Source of the DNA: Bacteroidaceae bacterium
GTDB taxonomy: Bacteria > Bacteroidota > Bacteroidia > Bacteroidales > Bacteroidaceae
Length of the DNA stretch: 21,868 nt
Reading direction: 5' to 3'
NCBI GenBank assembly: GCA_017619585.1
Contig: JAFZSA010000003.1
Span: 1-21,868, forward strand
The notes beneath the pieces were generated by a model. That model made no database searches. It worked only from the letters and a program-made list of their open reading frames with translations, and was not told where the DNA came from. Position 1 is the stretch's first letter; each line of letters starts with the position of its first letter. The position numbers were made by a program, and so were the translations under genes. Positions 1 to 7,801 of the stretch are shown piece by piece.

Positions 1-254
1 GTATCATCGACGCTATTCTGGATGGCAGCATCCTGAAGGCTCCCACCAAGAAGGTTCCCTTCTTCGACTTCGAGGTTCCCACAGAGTTGCCCAACGTAAA
101 TCCTGCTATCCTCGATCCTCGCGACACTTACGCAAGTGCTGCTGAGTGGGAAGAGAAGGCTAAGGATCTGGCTGCTCGCTTCATCAAGAACTTCAAGAAG
201 TACGAGGGCAACGAGGCTGGTAAGGCACTCGTAGCTGCAGGTCCAAAACTCTAA
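1..254 (+). CDS. pckA: Phosphoenolpyruvate carboxykinase (ATP), C-terminal end only
   Basis: This is the last 83 codons of a gene that enters from the left edge; the reading frame begins at base 3 and the stop is TAA at 252-254. The translated end contains [20 protein letters not shown], then a W-E-EKA segment and the terminal VAAGPKL. This closely matches the C-terminus of ATP-dependent PEP carboxykinase from many bacteria, including E. coli PckA, which also ends in LVAAGPKL. The enzyme is cytosolic and interconverts oxaloacetate + ATP with PEP + CO2 + ADP. In Bacteroidales it usually runs in the CO2-fixing direction during succinate/propionate fermentation (family knowledge). The catalytic and nucleotide-binding residues lie outside the window. 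A perfect 8-bp inverted repeat spans the stop codon, and a terminator follows 82 bp downstream, so this is probably the last gene of its transcript. Confidence 0.95.
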   Translation, partial: IIDAILDGSILKAPTKKVPFFDFEVPTELPNVNPAILDPRDTYASAAEWEEKAKDLAARFIKNFKKYEGNEAGKALVAAGPKL

Positions 255-317
255 GTTTTGGCCGAAAGCAACTTCGCCCTACAGGGGAAGTTGCTGGTCC
301 AAAGTTGTAATCAACTT
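243..317 (+). repeat. Three consecutive hairpins at the end of pckA
   Basis: Three inverted repeats follow one another. CCAAAACT (243-250) pairs with AGTTTTGG (254-261) across the stop codon. AGCAACTTC (267-275) pairs with GAAGTTGCT (287-295). AAGTTG (302-307) pairs with CAACTT (312-317). None is followed by a T-run, so they are not terminators by themselves; the true terminator starts at 336. The motif GGTCCAAA occurs before both the first and third hairpins. They may stabilise the mRNA 3' end or be the remains of small repeats; the function is unknown. Confidence 0.6.
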
Positions 318-335
318 ACACCCTATATAATAAGC

Positions 336-370
336 AAGGGCTCACAGAAATGTGGGCCCTTGTTTTTTTT
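336..370 (+). terminator. Rho-independent terminator of pckA
   Basis: A 10-bp stem with one G-U pair (arms 336-345 and 352-361, loop AGAAAT) is followed by G and eight T residues (363-370). The first 30 bases are identical to the hairpin at 5227-5256 after the LRR gene. Confidence 0.9.
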
Positions 371-565
371 AAGGTACATGAAAAGGTTCTGCTACTATAA
401 AAAAAGGAACAAACGACATTTCCCTGATGTCTGTGAAACATTTTTAATCAAAAAAGTCATTATTTCCTCTATTCGACCTAATTCTTTTTGCTATTCAAAG
501 TCTCAATTAAGCAAGTGCAATACAAAAAAAACTGTTTTATCTTAACTATACAAATAAGTTTTTTA

Positions 566-573
566 TATATTTG
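566..573 (+). promoter_or_regulatory. Candidate -7 box for the LRR surface protein gene
   Basis: TATATTTG matches the Bacteroidetes -7 consensus TAnnTTTG and lies 45 bp before the start codon, in an AT-rich stretch. I see no convincing TTG -33 box 19-21 nt upstream, so this is a weak call. The rest of 371-565 holds no gene that I can support. Confidence 0.4.
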
Positions 574-618
574 CACCAGAACTTAAGAAGAAAATTACCA
601 TAAAAAACCATTCTTATT

Positions 619-3600
619 ATGAAGCATCTTTACAATACCAGTATTATCACTCTTATAAGATGCAGGAAATCCAATTTGTTTTCTTGTATTGTTTTACTAC
701 TCACTTTTCTATTTGTGGCAACTGCCGGCAGGTCGGATAACATGTTACCACAAGACGAAGGTAACGTGACATTTGTAAATGTTTCTGGTTCGGTTACTTT
801 TCCGATAGGTAATGACATCAGTAATTTATCTCAGGAATTTTCCGATGGTATTACAGAAACCTCGTTCTATATAGGCGAAAACCTCAGTTCTACAGGAGAA
901 AAGACCATATTAGACGAGCAGATGACTGGTTACAGACCTGACAAGTCTAATGCTGGTACGATTAAGGGTGTGATGCTTGAATTCCTTATAAAAACTAAGG
1001 CAGGAGTATCCTTTACGCCAAATAGTGTGTCCTACAATGCTGTAAAGGGCGGAACTAATCAGGCTACTTATTCGTGGAGTTATACTGTTGATGGAGTGGA
1101 AAGTGCAATTACACAGGTGCCTAATGATGATATTGTGCGTAACAATAATTCAACTGGTGTACCTGCTATGCTTCATACACACAACATTAACACCACGGGC
1201 TGTACAACATTCACATTCCGCATCTATGTTTCAGGCGTGGGGGATACAAAGGAGCTCTTCATCAACAAAGTTGTGATCAGCGGTACCCTGAACGGTACAA
1301 TACAAAGTGGTGACATTGTAGGAAACAAGGTCTGCTACCTGTTAGGTTCCGACGGAGAACTGGCAGCTAACCATGCTTCGGCAACGCTTACTGAGGTCAG
1401 CGAGGGTGTGTACGAAGGGGAAGTGACATATTCCGGACAATTCTATGTCTCAAAAAAACTGGCTAAGAGTGCCGACGACTGGACAAGCATCGACAATGAT
1501 GTCTGGACAGGCAGCACTCGCTCCGGTCGTATACTATCCGTGGGCGAAGCATTTTGGATGACCCAAGGGTACTCGAACAGACGCAGTACACCCATGCTAG
1601 TGAATACTGAGGGTACCTATAAAACGACTGTGGATTTCAATAAAGGAACGATTCTTATTGAAGATAACGGCACGCCAGACCCAAGGCCGACTTCCTACAT
1701 CAACGAAGAAAGCAAGGGTGGTTGCTATCTGTTATTCTGGGCAGGTAGGAATTACATGGATGAAACTATTTTCTCATACACACAACCATCTGCCACATTA
1801 AACGAAACAGAGACCAAAGGCGTATTCGATGGCTACGTGAAGTTCGACCGCAGTTCATTCACCATCACCAGAGCTTTGGCAACAACGGGAATTGATATAG
1901 AAGAGGATTCCGAAAAATACTACAAAGTTTTGGAAGCCTTGAGACCTTACCGTTTTGGTGCTTTGGAACATCCCATCTCTTTTGACAAGAGAATCGACAT
2001 GGAAGAGAATCCTAAGAGTCCGCAAGACTTCTGGATGCCTAACTATGACCCCTCTGTTACCTATTATGTAAAGGTGGACTTCAACACCAAGTCTATGGCT
2101 GTGTGTACCTCGAAGGATAAAGACCCGTTCCTGTCAGAGGATATTAACAACTGCTACCTCATAGAAACAGAGGGACGTACTATGGCTACACTCACCAAGA
2201 CCAGTAATGGGGTGTACCAAGGAACGGTTACTTTCGAGAATGAAAATCAATTCTTCTACGTTGCCAAGAAATTGAATGACAGTGAGGATAATTGGTGGGC
2301 AGGTAACTGGAATACCGGTCGAGTCTTAAATTTGGACGAACCCTTAACAATGAACAAGGGCATCTCTGAATATGGCAACGTTCCCTTCCGGGTAATAGCA
2401 GGGGGAACCTACAAAACCACGGTGGACTTCAATCAGAAAACCATTCTTATTGAAGATACCGACGTGCCTGACGTTCCCGACATCGACCTCAGCAGTGGTG
2501 CTCACTTCAGTATCACCCTCACTCAGCCTGGCACGCTGCAACAGCGTCTGACGAATGCTGTGTTTGCGACCGACTATGACCTCGTGGACTTCCTTACCGT
2601 AAAAGGTAAGATGGGTGGTGCCGATATTGCCTACCTGCGGGCACAGGAGGGACTGGTTTTGCAATTACAGTACCTCGACATCTCGCAGGTGGAGTTGGTA
2701 TATGACGACGAGGCATATTACACCAATACCTATCAGACAAATTGGGGATCATTCGGTGGCATTCAAACCTTTCAGACCGATGTCTATACACTGTCTTCCG
2801 AGAACAAAGAGGAAGCTGGAGGTGGCAGTTTCAGCGGAGCTGTTTCCAATAGCACCACTATCTACCGACGCAATAATCTGTCTCTGGCTTTCGCAGGCAT
2901 GAAGTATCTGAGGCAGTGCAAGCTTCCCAAGACAATGGAGGGTATAGGCAGTAACATCTTAAGCGGTTGCCCACTGGATAAGGTTACCCTGCCGACGGCA
3001 CCCACTTACATTTGGGGCTACGCCTTCTCTGGCACCAAGCTAACTAGCATTGATTTGCCGGCTACGGTTGAGTTCATTGGTGAAAGAGCCTTCGACGGCG
3101 TACTGATAAAATTTATTGACGTCAGTCACGTAACCTCTCTTGGTGAATATTGCTTTAATAACTCTGGACTCATGAGTGTTCAACTGAACAATCAGATAAC
3201 AGAAATTCCCGAAGGCTTGTTTAATGGCTGTAAGAAGCTGGCCAGTATAACGATTCCCACTAACGTAAAAACCATCGGTGTCAATGCCTTCGGCGGAAGT
3301 ATGCTGACCTCAGTCACCATCCCTGAATCAGTCACGGAAATCGGTGCATCGGCATTCAACTCGTGCGTGAAACTGCAGACGGTCATGATGGGCAATGGTG
3401 TCAGGAAGATAGGTGAGCGGGCTTTCGCCGGGTGCTTGAATCTGACTGATATGACCATTTCGGCCAATGTCGAGGAAATCGGGAACAACGCTTTCGCTGG
3501 TCAAATCGATGAATATAGTGAAGGATTTATCCCTTGGGTAGAGAATATAGCCACAGAGGACGGCGTGAAGTACATCGGCAAAGTGGCTTATAAATACATC

Positions 3601-5208
3601 TCAGGCAGTACCGTGAACATCAAGGAAGGCACGGTGTCGGTGGCCGATGAGTTTAATAGAAGATATCTCGGTTATGGTGAATATGGTTACAATGCGGACA
3701 TAACCAGCATTATCTTGCCCTCCACGCTGCGCTTCTTGGGCAACAGCTGTTTTAGAAACACCAACATCAGCAGCATCACGCTGCCCGATGCCTTGGAGAA
3801 GATTGGCTCATATGCGCTCAATGGCTGCAGCAAGTTGCGTCGCATCACCATTCCGCAGAATGTAAAATACTTCGGTCAGTATGCATTTGATGGAACCGCC
3901 ATCGTGCGTGTTTATTACAATGCAGTGGAGGGCGACGTGTGGGAACAGGACAATGATGGTGTGTATAGCCAGATCTTCCCCGAAAGCGTGACGCGCGTCA
4001 TCATCGGCGAAGGTGTAAAGGTCATTCCTCCTGCGTTGTTTATGGGTTGCAAGAACCTTGTCCGTGTGACGATGGCAAGCACGGTGGAATATATAGGATA
4101 TGGAGCATTCAATACAGGGGGAAGTTCCCTGCTGTACATCGACCTGCCGTCTTCGCTGAAGTACCTCGGGGGCGGTAATGGATTTGAGGGCTTCAACACC
4201 ATCACAGCCTATATGAAAGAACCGTTCCCATTAACAGGACGACCCTCAGAGGAAGAGGTGCTGAATGACGAATATGTAAAGAATTGCATCGAAGAAGGAA
4301 AATCTTATGACGGAGTCACTTACGGTTCTACGCCTTTTGGTGGACTCTACTATCCTTATCATATTGACGAGCAGGGTAATCTGACATGGGGCGAGCCTTC
4401 AGACAGATATCCTTCTTATCAAGACATAGAAAAACATGACATTATTCTGCGAGTGCCCAACGGCTCATTGGCGGCTTATAAGGCAGAGCCCACTTGGGCA
4501 TGTAAATTCAAGGAGATTATCCCGTTCGACGGAGCTTCCGATGCAGAGACCATTGTCGAAAGCACTTCAGTAAAAGTGGCTGATAATGTAACTGACGAAA
4601 CCGACCTCAGCGGTACCCTTGTCGACGGTATCTATGTCACTCTCGACACAGAGGACAGCGGCGACGGCTATGATGCTACGGAGGGCTGCATCGTCATCAA
4701 CTCGCAGACTACCGAAGAAGCCGTAACTGCTGCCAGTGCCGATAATGCCGACGACCTGACAGTGAAGAACCAGCTGAATGGACTTATGTTCGAGATACCC
4801 CCTGGCAAGGGTAGAATTACCATAGACTGTCAGACATTGGGCTCACGCGCCTTATATATTAAGATAGGTGATAATGATCCACAGGCGGTAAGCCTTTCTA
4901 CACGTAATACGGTAACATTCAACTTCGATGTCCTCACGGAAACCCGTGTGCTCATTTACGCTGCAAATAATACACAGGCCAATCTTAGTAAGAGCATACG
5001 CCGGGCAGCATACGCTAATGATGACAGTGTGAAACTCTACGGAATAAGCATCAACATCGACGAGTTGGACGAGGACGGAATCAATACCGCCACCCTATCC
5101 GTCTCCAAGGACAAGGAAACAATATATGACCTCTCCGGTCGTAAGATTACAAACAGACCGAAGAAGGGATTGTATATCGTCAACGGAAAGAAATCTATTA
5201 AACTTTAG
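619..5208 (+). CDS. Secreted BspA-type leucine-rich-repeat surface protein with three internal beta modules
   Basis: The 1529-aa protein begins with a signal peptide (hydrophobic stretch ~19-36, basic residues before it). Residues ~45-225 form a beta-rich region of unknown family. Three related modules follow at ~234-358, 368-500 and 511-625. Modules 1 and 3 share CYL, GVY-G-VT, FYV-KKL and TYKTTVDFN...TILIED; module 2 is more divergent. From ~740 to ~1195 there are about 13 LRR_5 (BspA/TpLRR) repeats of the form L-x-SITIP-x-V-x-x-IG-x-x-AF-x-GC. The C-terminus reads IYDLSGRK...KGLYIVNGKK, which resembles a type IX secretion-type or surface-sorting tail common in Prevotella. BspA proteins bind host matrix or other bacteria (family knowledge); the binding target here is unknown. 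The beta modules could be carbohydrate-binding, like SusE/SusF domains, but this is only a resemblance. The start at 619 gives the signal peptide directly. The gene is monocistronic, between two identical terminators. Confidence 0.9.
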   Translation: MKHLYNTSIITLIRCRKSNLFSCIVLLLTFLFVATAGRSDNMLPQDEGNVTFVNVSGSVTFPIGNDISNLSQEFSDGITETSFYIGENLSSTGEKTILDEQMTGYRPDKSNAGTIKGVMLEFLIKTKAGVSFTPNSVSYNAVKGGTNQATYSWSYTVDGVESAITQVPNDDIVRNNNSTGVPAMLHTHNINTTGCTTFTFRIYVSGVGDTKELFINKVVISGTLNGTIQSGDIVGNKVCYLLGSDGELAANHASATLTEVSEGVYEGEVTYSGQFYVSKKLAKSADDWTSIDNDVWTGSTRSGRILSVGEAFWMTQGYSNRRSTPMLVNTEGTYKTTVDFNKGTILIEDNGTPDPRPTSYINEESKGGCYLLFWAGRNYMDETIFSYTQPSATLNETETKGVFDGYVKFDRSSFTITRALATTGIDIEEDSEKYYKVLEALRPYRFGALEHPISFDKRIDMEENPKSPQDFWMPNYDPSVTYYVKVDFNTKSMAVCTSKDKDPFLSEDINNCYLIETEGRTMATLTKTSNGVYQGTVTFENENQFFYVAKKLNDSEDNWWAGNWNTGRVLNLDEPLTMNKGISEYGNVPFRVIAGGTYKTTVDFNQKTILIEDTDVPDVPDIDLSSGAHFSITLTQPGTLQQRLTNAVFATDYDLVDFLTVKGKMGGADIAYLRAQEGLVLQLQYLDISQVELVYDDEAYYTNTYQTNWGSFGGIQTFQTDVYTLSSENKEEAGGGSFSGAVSNSTTIYRRNNLSLAFAGMKYLRQCKLPKTMEGIGSNILSGCPLDKVTLPTAPTYIWGYAFSGTKLTSIDLPATVEFIGERAFDGVLIKFIDVSHVTSLGEYCFNNSGLMSVQLNNQITEIPEGLFNGCKKLASITIPTNVKTIGVNAFGGSMLTSVTIPESVTEIGASAFNSCVKLQTVMMGNGVRKIGERAFAGCLNLTDMTISANVEEIGNNAFAGQIDEYSEGFIPWVENIATEDGVKYIGKVAYKYISGSTVNIKEGTVSVADEFNRRYLGYGEYGYNADITSIILPSTLRFLGNSCFRNTNISSITLPDALEKIGSYALNGCSKLRRITIPQNVKYFGQYAFDGTAIVRVYYNAVEGDVWEQDNDGVYSQIFPESVTRVIIGEGVKVIPPALFMGCKNLVRVTMASTVEYIGYGAFNTGGSSLLYIDLPSSLKYLGGGNGFEGFNTITAYMKEPFPLTGRPSEEEVLNDEYVKNCIEEGKSYDGVTYGSTPFGGLYYPYHIDEQGNLTWGEPSDRYPSYQDIEKHDIILRVPNGSLAAYKAEPTWACKFKEIIPFDGASDAETIVESTSVKVADNVTDETDLSGTLVDGIYVTLDTEDSGDGYDATEGCIVINSQTTEEAVTAASADNADDLTVKNQLNGLMFEIPPGKGRITIDCQTLGSRALYIKIGDNDPQAVSLSTRNTVTFNFDVLTETRVLIYAANNTQANLSKSIRRAAYANDDSVKLYGISINIDELDEDGINTATLSVSKDKETIYDLSGRKITNRPKKGLYIVNGKKSIKL

Positions 5209-5216
5209 ACTTTAGC

Positions 5217-5256
5217 AAAAACAGATAAGGGCTCACAGAAATGTGGGCCCTTGTTT
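5217..5256. terminator. Bidirectional terminator between the LRR gene and the sigma-factor operon
   Basis: The stem has arms 5227-5236 and 5243-5252. On the plus strand it is followed by GTTTATTTT. On the minus strand it is followed by ATCTGTTTTT (complement of 5217-5226). It can therefore end both the LRR transcript and the convergent minus-strand operon. Bases 5227-5256 are identical to 336-365. Confidence 0.8.
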
Positions 5257-5278
5257 ATTTTACCATACTGATTGTGTT

Positions 5279-5683
5279 CTACCTTCCTGAAGCCAGCAAC
5301 TCGTAGGGGATGTCATCGCAGAGCATGGAGCAAGCATTCTGCTCAGGCTGTGTTTCTGCATCAGATTCTGCCAGCATGGGCTTCTGATACTTAGTGACGA
5401 TGCGCGTCTGATAAACGGTATCGCGAACGGTTTGTACCTGCATAATGGTGTCATGCTGCACCTGAACTGCCTGAGCCTCTAACGGAGTTGTTGGCTGGGG
5501 CATGTTGGCATGAAGGGCAAAGCCGGCAAAGAAACTTATAAGGCTGGCAGCAATGCCTATGGCTGCTACCAATCCTCTGCTACGACGACGGGGCGCATGC
5601 CACTTCTCTACACTCATGCGGCTGTCCACCTGCTGACGCTGACGGCGAGCCGACTCTATTATCTGTTCGTTACTTATCTGCAT
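5279..5683 (-). CDS. Small single-TM protein after an ECF sigma factor; candidate anti-sigma factor
   Basis: The 134-aa protein has a basic N-terminal cytoplasmic part (residues 1-~36, rich in Q and R), one transmembrane helix (about 37-57, LVAAIGIAASLISFFAGFAL) and a ~75-residue periplasmic part. That layout, and its position directly after and overlapping an ECF sigma gene by 14 bp, fits a membrane anti-sigma factor or a co-regulator. I see no classical zinc-binding anti-sigma (ZAS) HxxxCxxC motif and no FecR domain, so the assignment is from context. Near the C-terminus is CSMLC, a CxxxC pair in the predicted periplasm. This could respond to thiol state, which is of interest because several thioredoxin-like genes lie upstream in the same run. 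It is the last gene of its run, 27 bp before the terminator. The alternative is a small membrane protein with no sigma-related role. Confidence 0.75.
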   Translation of the reverse strand: MQISNEQIIESARRQRQQVDSRMSVEKWHAPRRRSRGLVAAIGIAASLISFFAGFALHANMPQPTTPLEAQAVQVQHDTIMQVQTVRDTVYQTRIVTKYQKPMLAESDAETQPEQNACSMLCDDIPYELLASGR

Positions 5684-6245
5684 ATTCTTTCAGTTTTTTA
5701 CGTATTATATTCATTGTTTTATGCAAACGGGATTTAACCGTTCCTGCAGGAACACCTACAATCTCTGCCACCTGTGGAATGGTCAGCTCCTCCTGGTAAT
5801 GCAGCGAGAAGATCTGATGCAAAGAGGCAGGCAACTCTGAGAGTACTTGTTGTAGAGCCTCATCCAATACAGCAGCATCCAGTTCCACTTCTATCTGTTG
5901 CTCCGATACGGGTTCAGCATCCAAGTTGGCCAGCATTTGTTCCTCGTAAGCATTACTCCTGTAATGGTTGCGGCAGATGTTGTAGGCAATGGTAAAAATC
6001 CAAGTGCTGACGTTGCAGCCTTCCTGATAACGAGTGCGTGCCTCGTAAGCCCTCAGAAACACATCGTGCGTAGCATCAGCTGCCAGTTCCTCATTGCCAC
6101 CCAACTGCATGAAGAAGAAGCCTTTCAGCCTACGGGCATAGCGGCGATACAGCTCCTCGAAAGCTGCATCGCTGCCTGCCGCTGCACGGGCCATCACCTG
6201 CTCATCAGTCTGATGGCGCAGGGGTTTCAGTTGGAAGATGCTCAT
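5670..6245 (-). CDS. ECF-type RNA polymerase sigma factor (sigma-70 family)
   Basis: The 191-aa protein has the two-domain ECF layout. Region 2 spans about residues 25-95: the YRRYARRLKGFFF helix, the DATHDVFLRAYE region 2.2 motif, then VSTWIFTIAYNICRNHYR for -10 recognition. Region 4 spans about 125-185: ALQQVLSELPASLHQIFSLHYQEELTIPQVAEIVGVPAGTVKSRLHK, with the helix-turn-helix that reads the -35 box. The linker is short, and there is no region 1.1 or 3. It acts in the cytoplasm by directing RNA polymerase to a small regulon. The start codon overlaps the stop of the upstream 444-aa gene (ATGA), and its own end overlaps the next gene, so the three are probably translationally coupled. A candidate partner is the one-TM protein encoded downstream. 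The target promoters cannot be read from this window. Confidence 0.93.
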   Translation of the reverse strand: MSIFQLKPLRHQTDEQVMARAAAGSDAAFEELYRRYARRLKGFFFMQLGGNEELAADATHDVFLRAYEARTRYQEGCNVSTWIFTIAYNICRNHYRSNAYEEQMLANLDAEPVSEQQIEVELDAAVLDEALQQVLSELPASLHQIFSLHYQEELTIPQVAEIVGVPAGTVKSRLHKTMNIIRKKLKEYADK

Positions 6246-7576
6246 TCTATGGGTTCTGTTTTAATGAGTACTCGTTTGGTCTTTTCAAAGAGTTCCTGTC
6301 TCTTTTGCCTTTCCGTCTCCGGATCTTCATTCGGGTCGCCTCTGTAATAGCTACCTTCCGCGAACTCGTAATGGGGACCGCCGTCTTCACTGAACGATAC
6401 CTCATAGAACTTACCACTGGACTCTCCCCTGCCACGCCCTCTCAGCGGTTTCATGATGCCCGTTAAGACACGGTTAAGCTTCGCATATTGTTCAGCGTTA
6501 TGCTTCTTGTAATATGGCATCAAGTCGTAGAGCAGAACCATATAATTGAAAGCTAATGAGGATGCTGATTTTGCGAGGTCATAACTTTTTACTTCGGGAT
6601 GGAACTGCAAGACAAGGTAATCCATCAGGTAACGTTGCTCCACATTGCGACGTTTGACAGCCATGTTGTCGTAAGGCTTAGCCGAATAGTGCATAGTCAG
6701 CCCTTCGTTGTAGAGGCAGGCTTTCAGGTCATCGGGCATCTTGCTTACAAATCTCGAGCAGGCAGATAGGTAGATAGGGCGCTTGCTGTGCTCGAAGGTA
6801 TAGCGCAAAACAGCGGTCTGCCTCTCATCTTGCCGCAGGGAACTGAAGGATTTGAATATCTCGTCGCTGCAAGGAATTCCGATGCTCTCGAACATCTTTT
6901 TCACATTGCCCACGATACAGAGAATCTTGTCCTTATGCACGCCTAAAACATGTTGAAGAATGAGTTTGCCAATGATGTTGTCTCTGCTTTCGCTCAGATA
7001 TACACCACCTTTCTCCATGCCTTGCAGTTCGTTATAGTCATATTGCAGGGCAGAGGCTGGGTATTGCCCGCTTTCGTAATACAGGGTAAGTACTTTGATG
7101 AGCGGCAGAGAATCCTTTCTATTGATTAGATAATTTACCCATAAGTCGTAATCTTCAGCAGGAACGTCTTTGGGAAGTACGCTAACGGCAGAATCTACAT
7201 ATGCACTTGGGACCCTTTGCTGTTCATAAACGTAACTATAATAATAGGTATAGGTACCGGGAATCGCCTTTGCCATACGCGGCACCACGTTCAACTGCTT
7301 GCGTAACTGTTCTCCTCTTTGCTTTTCTGTTCCTAGGAAATACCATCGTTGCCCCACCATCTCGTGTTCCACATCAATAAGCTTTCGCCAAGCTTTCTCG
7401 TCTTTTGGATGTTCCGTGACGAAGTTATCCCAATACCTATACACACTGTCTAACTGCAGTGAATCCAGACGACGAAGCGGTTGTCCGTCTTCAAGGGTGA
7501 ACTTTCCCTTTTTCTGTGCGCTAACTCCTGTCATTAACAGGGCAAATGCCAATAGTGCAATAAATGTTCTTTTCAT
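6242..7576 (-). CDS. Unrecognised exported protein co-translated with the ECF sigma factor
   Basis: The 444-aa protein starts with a signal peptide (MKRTFIALLAFALLMTGVSA, cleavage expected after VSA). Its leader closely resembles those of nearby TlpA-family genes. The mature part is mainly helical and charged. The early segment DSVYRYWDNFVTEHPKDEKAWRKL resembles a tetratricopeptide-type helix pair, but I cannot establish a repeat series. No catalytic motif is visible and there is no CxxC. The C-terminal ~65 residues are low-complexity and polar (GRGRG, then E/D/K-rich), so probably flexible. The stop overlaps the start of the sigma gene (ATGA), which ties its expression to that regulator; it could be a periplasmic signal input or an operon-mate cargo. 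The function is unknown. It begins 98 bp after the end of a truncated leader ORF. Confidence 0.85.
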   Translation of the reverse strand: MKRTFIALLAFALLMTGVSAQKKGKFTLEDGQPLRRLDSLQLDSVYRYWDNFVTEHPKDEKAWRKLIDVEHEMVGQRWYFLGTEKQRGEQLRKQLNVVPRMAKAIPGTYTYYYSYVYEQQRVPSAYVDSAVSVLPKDVPAEDYDLWVNYLINRKDSLPLIKVLTLYYESGQYPASALQYDYNELQGMEKGGVYLSESRDNIIGKLILQHVLGVHKDKILCIVGNVKKMFESIGIPCSDEIFKSFSSLRQDERQTAVLRYTFEHSKRPIYLSACSRFVSKMPDDLKACLYNEGLTMHYSAKPYDNMAVKRRNVEQRYLMDYLVLQFHPEVKSYDLAKSASSLAFNYMVLLYDLMPYYKKHNAEQYAKLNRVLTGIMKPLRGRGRGESSGKFYEVSFSEDGGPHYEFAEGSYYRGDPNEDPETERQKRQELFEKTKRVLIKTEPIE

Positions 7577-7674
7577 ACTTTTGAATGTGTTTTGTTTGCG
7601 TATGTCATGACTGCATACACACGAAATGCGGAATCGTTCACGAAAAGGGAAAGAAAATTATCCTATTGCTGCCT

Positions 7675-7797
7675 TCATCTATGGCCCCCTGAATGGTAGC
7701 CCTTCAGAGTGGCATTTAAAATCGGTTTCTTCTCTCTGGCTATGCAACAAGTAAAAGTCAGCACTGCCAGCAGCACGGTGATGATTGTTTGGTTCAT
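7675..7797 (-). pseudogene. 40-codon signal-peptide ORF, probable truncated TlpA-family relic
   Basis: An ATG at 7797-7795 lies 4 nt after the stop of the 387-aa TlpA gene, the same spacing as between the 555-aa and 689-aa genes (15176/15171). It encodes MNQTIITVLLAVLTFTCCIA followed by REKKPILNATLKGYHSGGHR and a TGA at 7677-7675. The first ~12 residues match the leaders of the neighbouring genes (MKQTIITAMLA, MKHTIITALLA). The tail ILNATLKGY loosely resembles the TIKVKMLGYKP stretch of the 626-aa protein. No frame continues the protein downstream. Most likely it is the 5' end of a decayed array member; it could instead be a real small secreted peptide. Confidence 0.6.
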
Positions 7798-7801
7798 TGT
7801 A

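Noticed and set aside
258..545. 95-codon plus-strand ORF with a TTG start after pckA
   Set aside because: It runs through the pckA terminator, has no recognisable content, and has a low-complexity, poly-A/T-derived sequence.
7577..7674. ECF-type promoter before the 444-aa gene
   Set aside because: A GAAC word is present, but I could not find a convincing matched -10 box at the right distance, so I do not call it.
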